Positions 7,316 to 8,418 of a stretch of DNA of 8,418 nucleotides are shown piece after piece. How positions within the stretch are numbered: position 1 is the stretch's first letter; each line of letters begins with the position of its first letter. Both the position numbers and the translations under genes were made by a program. Under the pieces are notes generated by a model. The model saw nothing but the letters and a program-made list of their open reading frames with translations, made no database searches and was not told where the DNA came from. Source of the DNA: Lysobacterales bacterium (GTDB taxonomy: Bacteria > Pseudomonadota > Gammaproteobacteria > Xanthomonadales > Rhodanobacteraceae); contig JAAFHE010000128.1 of the NCBI GenBank assembly GCA_013298265.1, positions 1-8,418 on the forward strand, read 5' to 3'.

Positions 7316-7585
7316 TCAGCCCTCGCCATGGTCGGCGTGATCGGCTTCGCCGCCGTGGCCCTGGTGCGGCTCGCCCAGGCGCACGTTACGGCTGGGAACC
7401 ACGGTGGAGATGGCGTGCTTGTAAACCATCTGGCTGACGGTATTGCGCAACAGCACGACGAACTGGTCGAATGATTCGACCGTGCCCTGCAGCTTTATGC
7501 CGTTGACGAGGTAGATCGACACCGGCACGCGTTCGCGGCGCAAGGCGTTCAGAAACGGATCCTGTAGCGACTGCCCTTTTGACAT
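7316..7585 (-). CDS. hfq: RNA chaperone Hfq
   Basis: An 89-aa Sm-like protein forming a hexameric ring that pairs small RNAs with target mRNAs. The Sm core (about 7-66) is nearly identical to E. coli Hfq. It has Q8, D9, F42, K56 and H57 for proximal-face U binding, the RRER rim (16-19) that promotes annealing, Y25 and K31 on the distal face, and the Sm2 motif YKHAIS (55-60). The tail after residue 66 is only about 23 aa, ends GEG, and holds four His (74, 77, 83, 86) amid Gly and acidic residues. E. coli has a longer Asn/Ser-rich, acidic-tipped tail. ATG at 7585 has a strong AGGAGAA site (7591-7597). Five bases separate it from the preferred hflX start. It lies 129 nt after miaA, with a hairpin and T run between them. 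Confidence 0.99.
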   Translation of the reverse strand: MSKGQSLQDPFLNALRRERVPVSIYLVNGIKLQGTVESFDQFVVLLRNTVSQMVYKHAISTVVPSRNVRLGEPHQGHGGEADHADHGEG

Positions 7586-7590
7586 TGGTG

Positions 7591-7597
7591 TTCTCCT
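7591..7597 (-). promoter_or_regulatory. Strong hfq ribosome-binding site
   Basis: AGGAGAA on the minus strand, with the AGGAG core 7 nt from the hfq ATG, is the best Shine-Dalgarno match in the locus. It fixes the hfq start. Confidence 0.85.
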
Positions 7598-7609
7598 AGA
7601 GCGAACCGG

Positions 7610-7636
7610 AAAAAAAGCAGCGGGGAATGCGCCCCG
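7610..7636 (-). terminator. Possible hairpin plus T7 tract between miaA and hfq
   Basis: On the minus strand CGGGG (7636-7632) and CCCCG (7625-7621) form a 5-bp all-GC stem with a 6-nt loop, followed after 4 nt (CTGC) by seven T (7616-7610). This resembles a weak intrinsic terminator or attenuator 24 nt before the hfq ATG. The stem is short and the T run is displaced by 4 nt, so partial read-through would be expected. The T run could instead be an unstructured leader element. Confidence 0.4.
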
Positions 7637-7714
7637 TAAACCCGGCGCCCCGGTCCAAGCGCCCGATCTTAACCGGTCTTGAATCCGCCGAGAACGTCGA
7701 CTGCGTTATGAGAA

Positions 7715-8418
7715 TCACACGCTGTCGCCTGTTCCGAGAAACATCTGCACGGCACTATTGGCGCATAGGTACAGATTCTTCCGCTCGGGATCGAGCCAGC
7801 GCGCATCGATTTCCGCGCGCAGCATGGTGATCTGGCGCTTGGCCAGCTGGCGCGTTGCGAAGATGCCGCGATCACGCAATTCCGCGCGGGAAAACGCGCC
7901 ATCGAGGTACTGCCAGACCTGCCGGTAGCCCACAGCGCGCAGGGCCGGCAGGTCCGCATGAAGGTTGCCGCGGGCGCGCAGGCCCTGCACTTCCTCGATC
8001 AGGCCGCCGGCTAGCATGGCGTCGAAGCGCTCGGCGATGCGCGCGTGCAGCGGCGCGCGCTCGACTGGTACCAGCGCCAGCTTGAGCAGGCGGTAGGGCG
8101 GCGGCTCGGCCCTGCCCAGCTGCAATTCGCTGAGAGGGCGCCCGCTCAAGGCCATTACTTCCAGCGCGCGCAGCACGCGCTGGGTATCGCTGGCGCGGAT
8201 GCGGCTCGCCGCAAGCGGATCCTGCAGCGCCAGCCGCGCATGCAGGGCGGACAGGCCGTCGCGTTCCAGTTCCACCTGCAGCAATTCGCGCTGCTCTGCA
8301 TCTGCTGCGGGCAGATCGGAAAAACCGCGCATCAGCGCACGAAAGTACAGGCCGGTACCGCCAACCAGCAGCGGCACGCGACCGGCCGCCGTAATTGATG
8401 CCATCTCGCGCAGCGCGT
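7715..8418 (-). CDS. miaA: tRNA dimethylallyltransferase MiaA (5' end outside window)
   Basis: The visible 234 codons are the C-terminal three quarters of MiaA, usually about 310-320 aa. The enzyme transfers a dimethylallyl group from DMAPP to N6 of A37 in tRNAs that read UNN codons. Visible are the RVPLLVGGTGLYFRALMRG segment near the window edge, ASDTQRVLRALEV in the tRNA-binding insertion domain, RFDAMLAGGLIEEV, then LPALRAVGYRQVWQYLDG and the highly conserved FATRQLAKRQ near the C-terminus. The frame stays open to the window end. ATG at 8404 is internal, since upstream codons continue the family sequence. The N-terminal P-loop (roughly the first 80-90 residues) is out of view. The gene ends with TGA at 7715-7717. 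It is the usual upstream partner of hfq, and in E. coli miaA-internal promoters contribute to hfq expression. Confidence 0.97.
   Translation of the reverse strand, partial: ALREMASITAAGRVPLLVGGTGLYFRALMRGFSDLPAADAEQRELLQVELERDGLSALHARLALQDPLAASRIRASDTQRVLRALEVMALSGRPLSELQLGRAEPPPYRLLKLALVPVERAPLHARIAERFDAMLAGGLIEEVQGLRARGNLHADLPALRAVGYRQVWQYLDGAFSRAELRDRGIFATRQLAKRQITMLRAEIDARWLDPERKNLYLCANSAVQMFLGTGDSV

Overview
The window is a GC-rich bacterial chromosomal segment (about 60-65% G+C by eye). Its backbone is the classic gammaproteobacterial 'hfl' locus, read right to left on the minus strand: miaA (5' end outside the window) - hfq - hflX - hflK - hflC - DUF2065 (yjeT-like) - purA. The proteins are close to their E. 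coli counterparts, and the Hfq core is almost identical. The gene order, the GC content and the zinc-ribbon and tRNA-Leu neighbours suggest a gammaproteobacterium of the Xanthomonadales/Lysobacterales type. That placement is an inference; no database search was possible.

Layout, left to right. Positions 1-325 (minus) hold the first 108 codons of a basic, Ala/Lys/Arg-rich protein cut by the window edge, most likely the N-terminal extension of RNase R, which usually lies beyond purA in this locus. Diverging from it, 386-586 (plus) is a complete tRNA-Leu(CAG) unit: near-consensus sigma70 promoter, leader hairpin, tRNA with encoded CCA and intrinsic terminator. At 635-1192 (plus) is a 185-aa protein with two zinc ribbons, the second of zf-TFIIB type. 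At 1318-1734 (minus) is a VOC/glyoxalase-fold protein. The usual nsrR gene is not seen between purA and the left end. The rest (1952-8418, all minus) is purA, the DUF2065 small membrane protein, hflC, hflK, a 471-nt non-coding gap, hflX, hfq and the 3' three quarters of miaA.

How the genes fit together. MiaA isopentenylates A37 of tRNAs reading UNN codons. Hfq is the sRNA chaperone. HflX is a ribosome-splitting/rescue GTPase. HflK and HflC form the SPFH membrane complex that encloses and restrains FtsH. DUF2065 is a two-helix membrane protein usually carried with them. PurA makes the first committed step from IMP to AMP. hflK-hflC overlap by 4 nt (ATGA) and hflC-DUF2065 are 3 nt apart, so these three are probably translationally coupled. 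hfq and hflX are equally tight.

Nothing here looks like a mobile element, CRISPR array, phage, defence island or new multi-gene system. The points worth a second look are smaller: hflX appears to start at CTG, the large hflX-hflK gap is rich in palindromes and repeats, stem-loops precede purA and hfq, a hairpin abuts and overlaps the mature tRNA-Leu 5' end, Hfq has a short His-rich tail, and the purA-rnr interval has been replaced.
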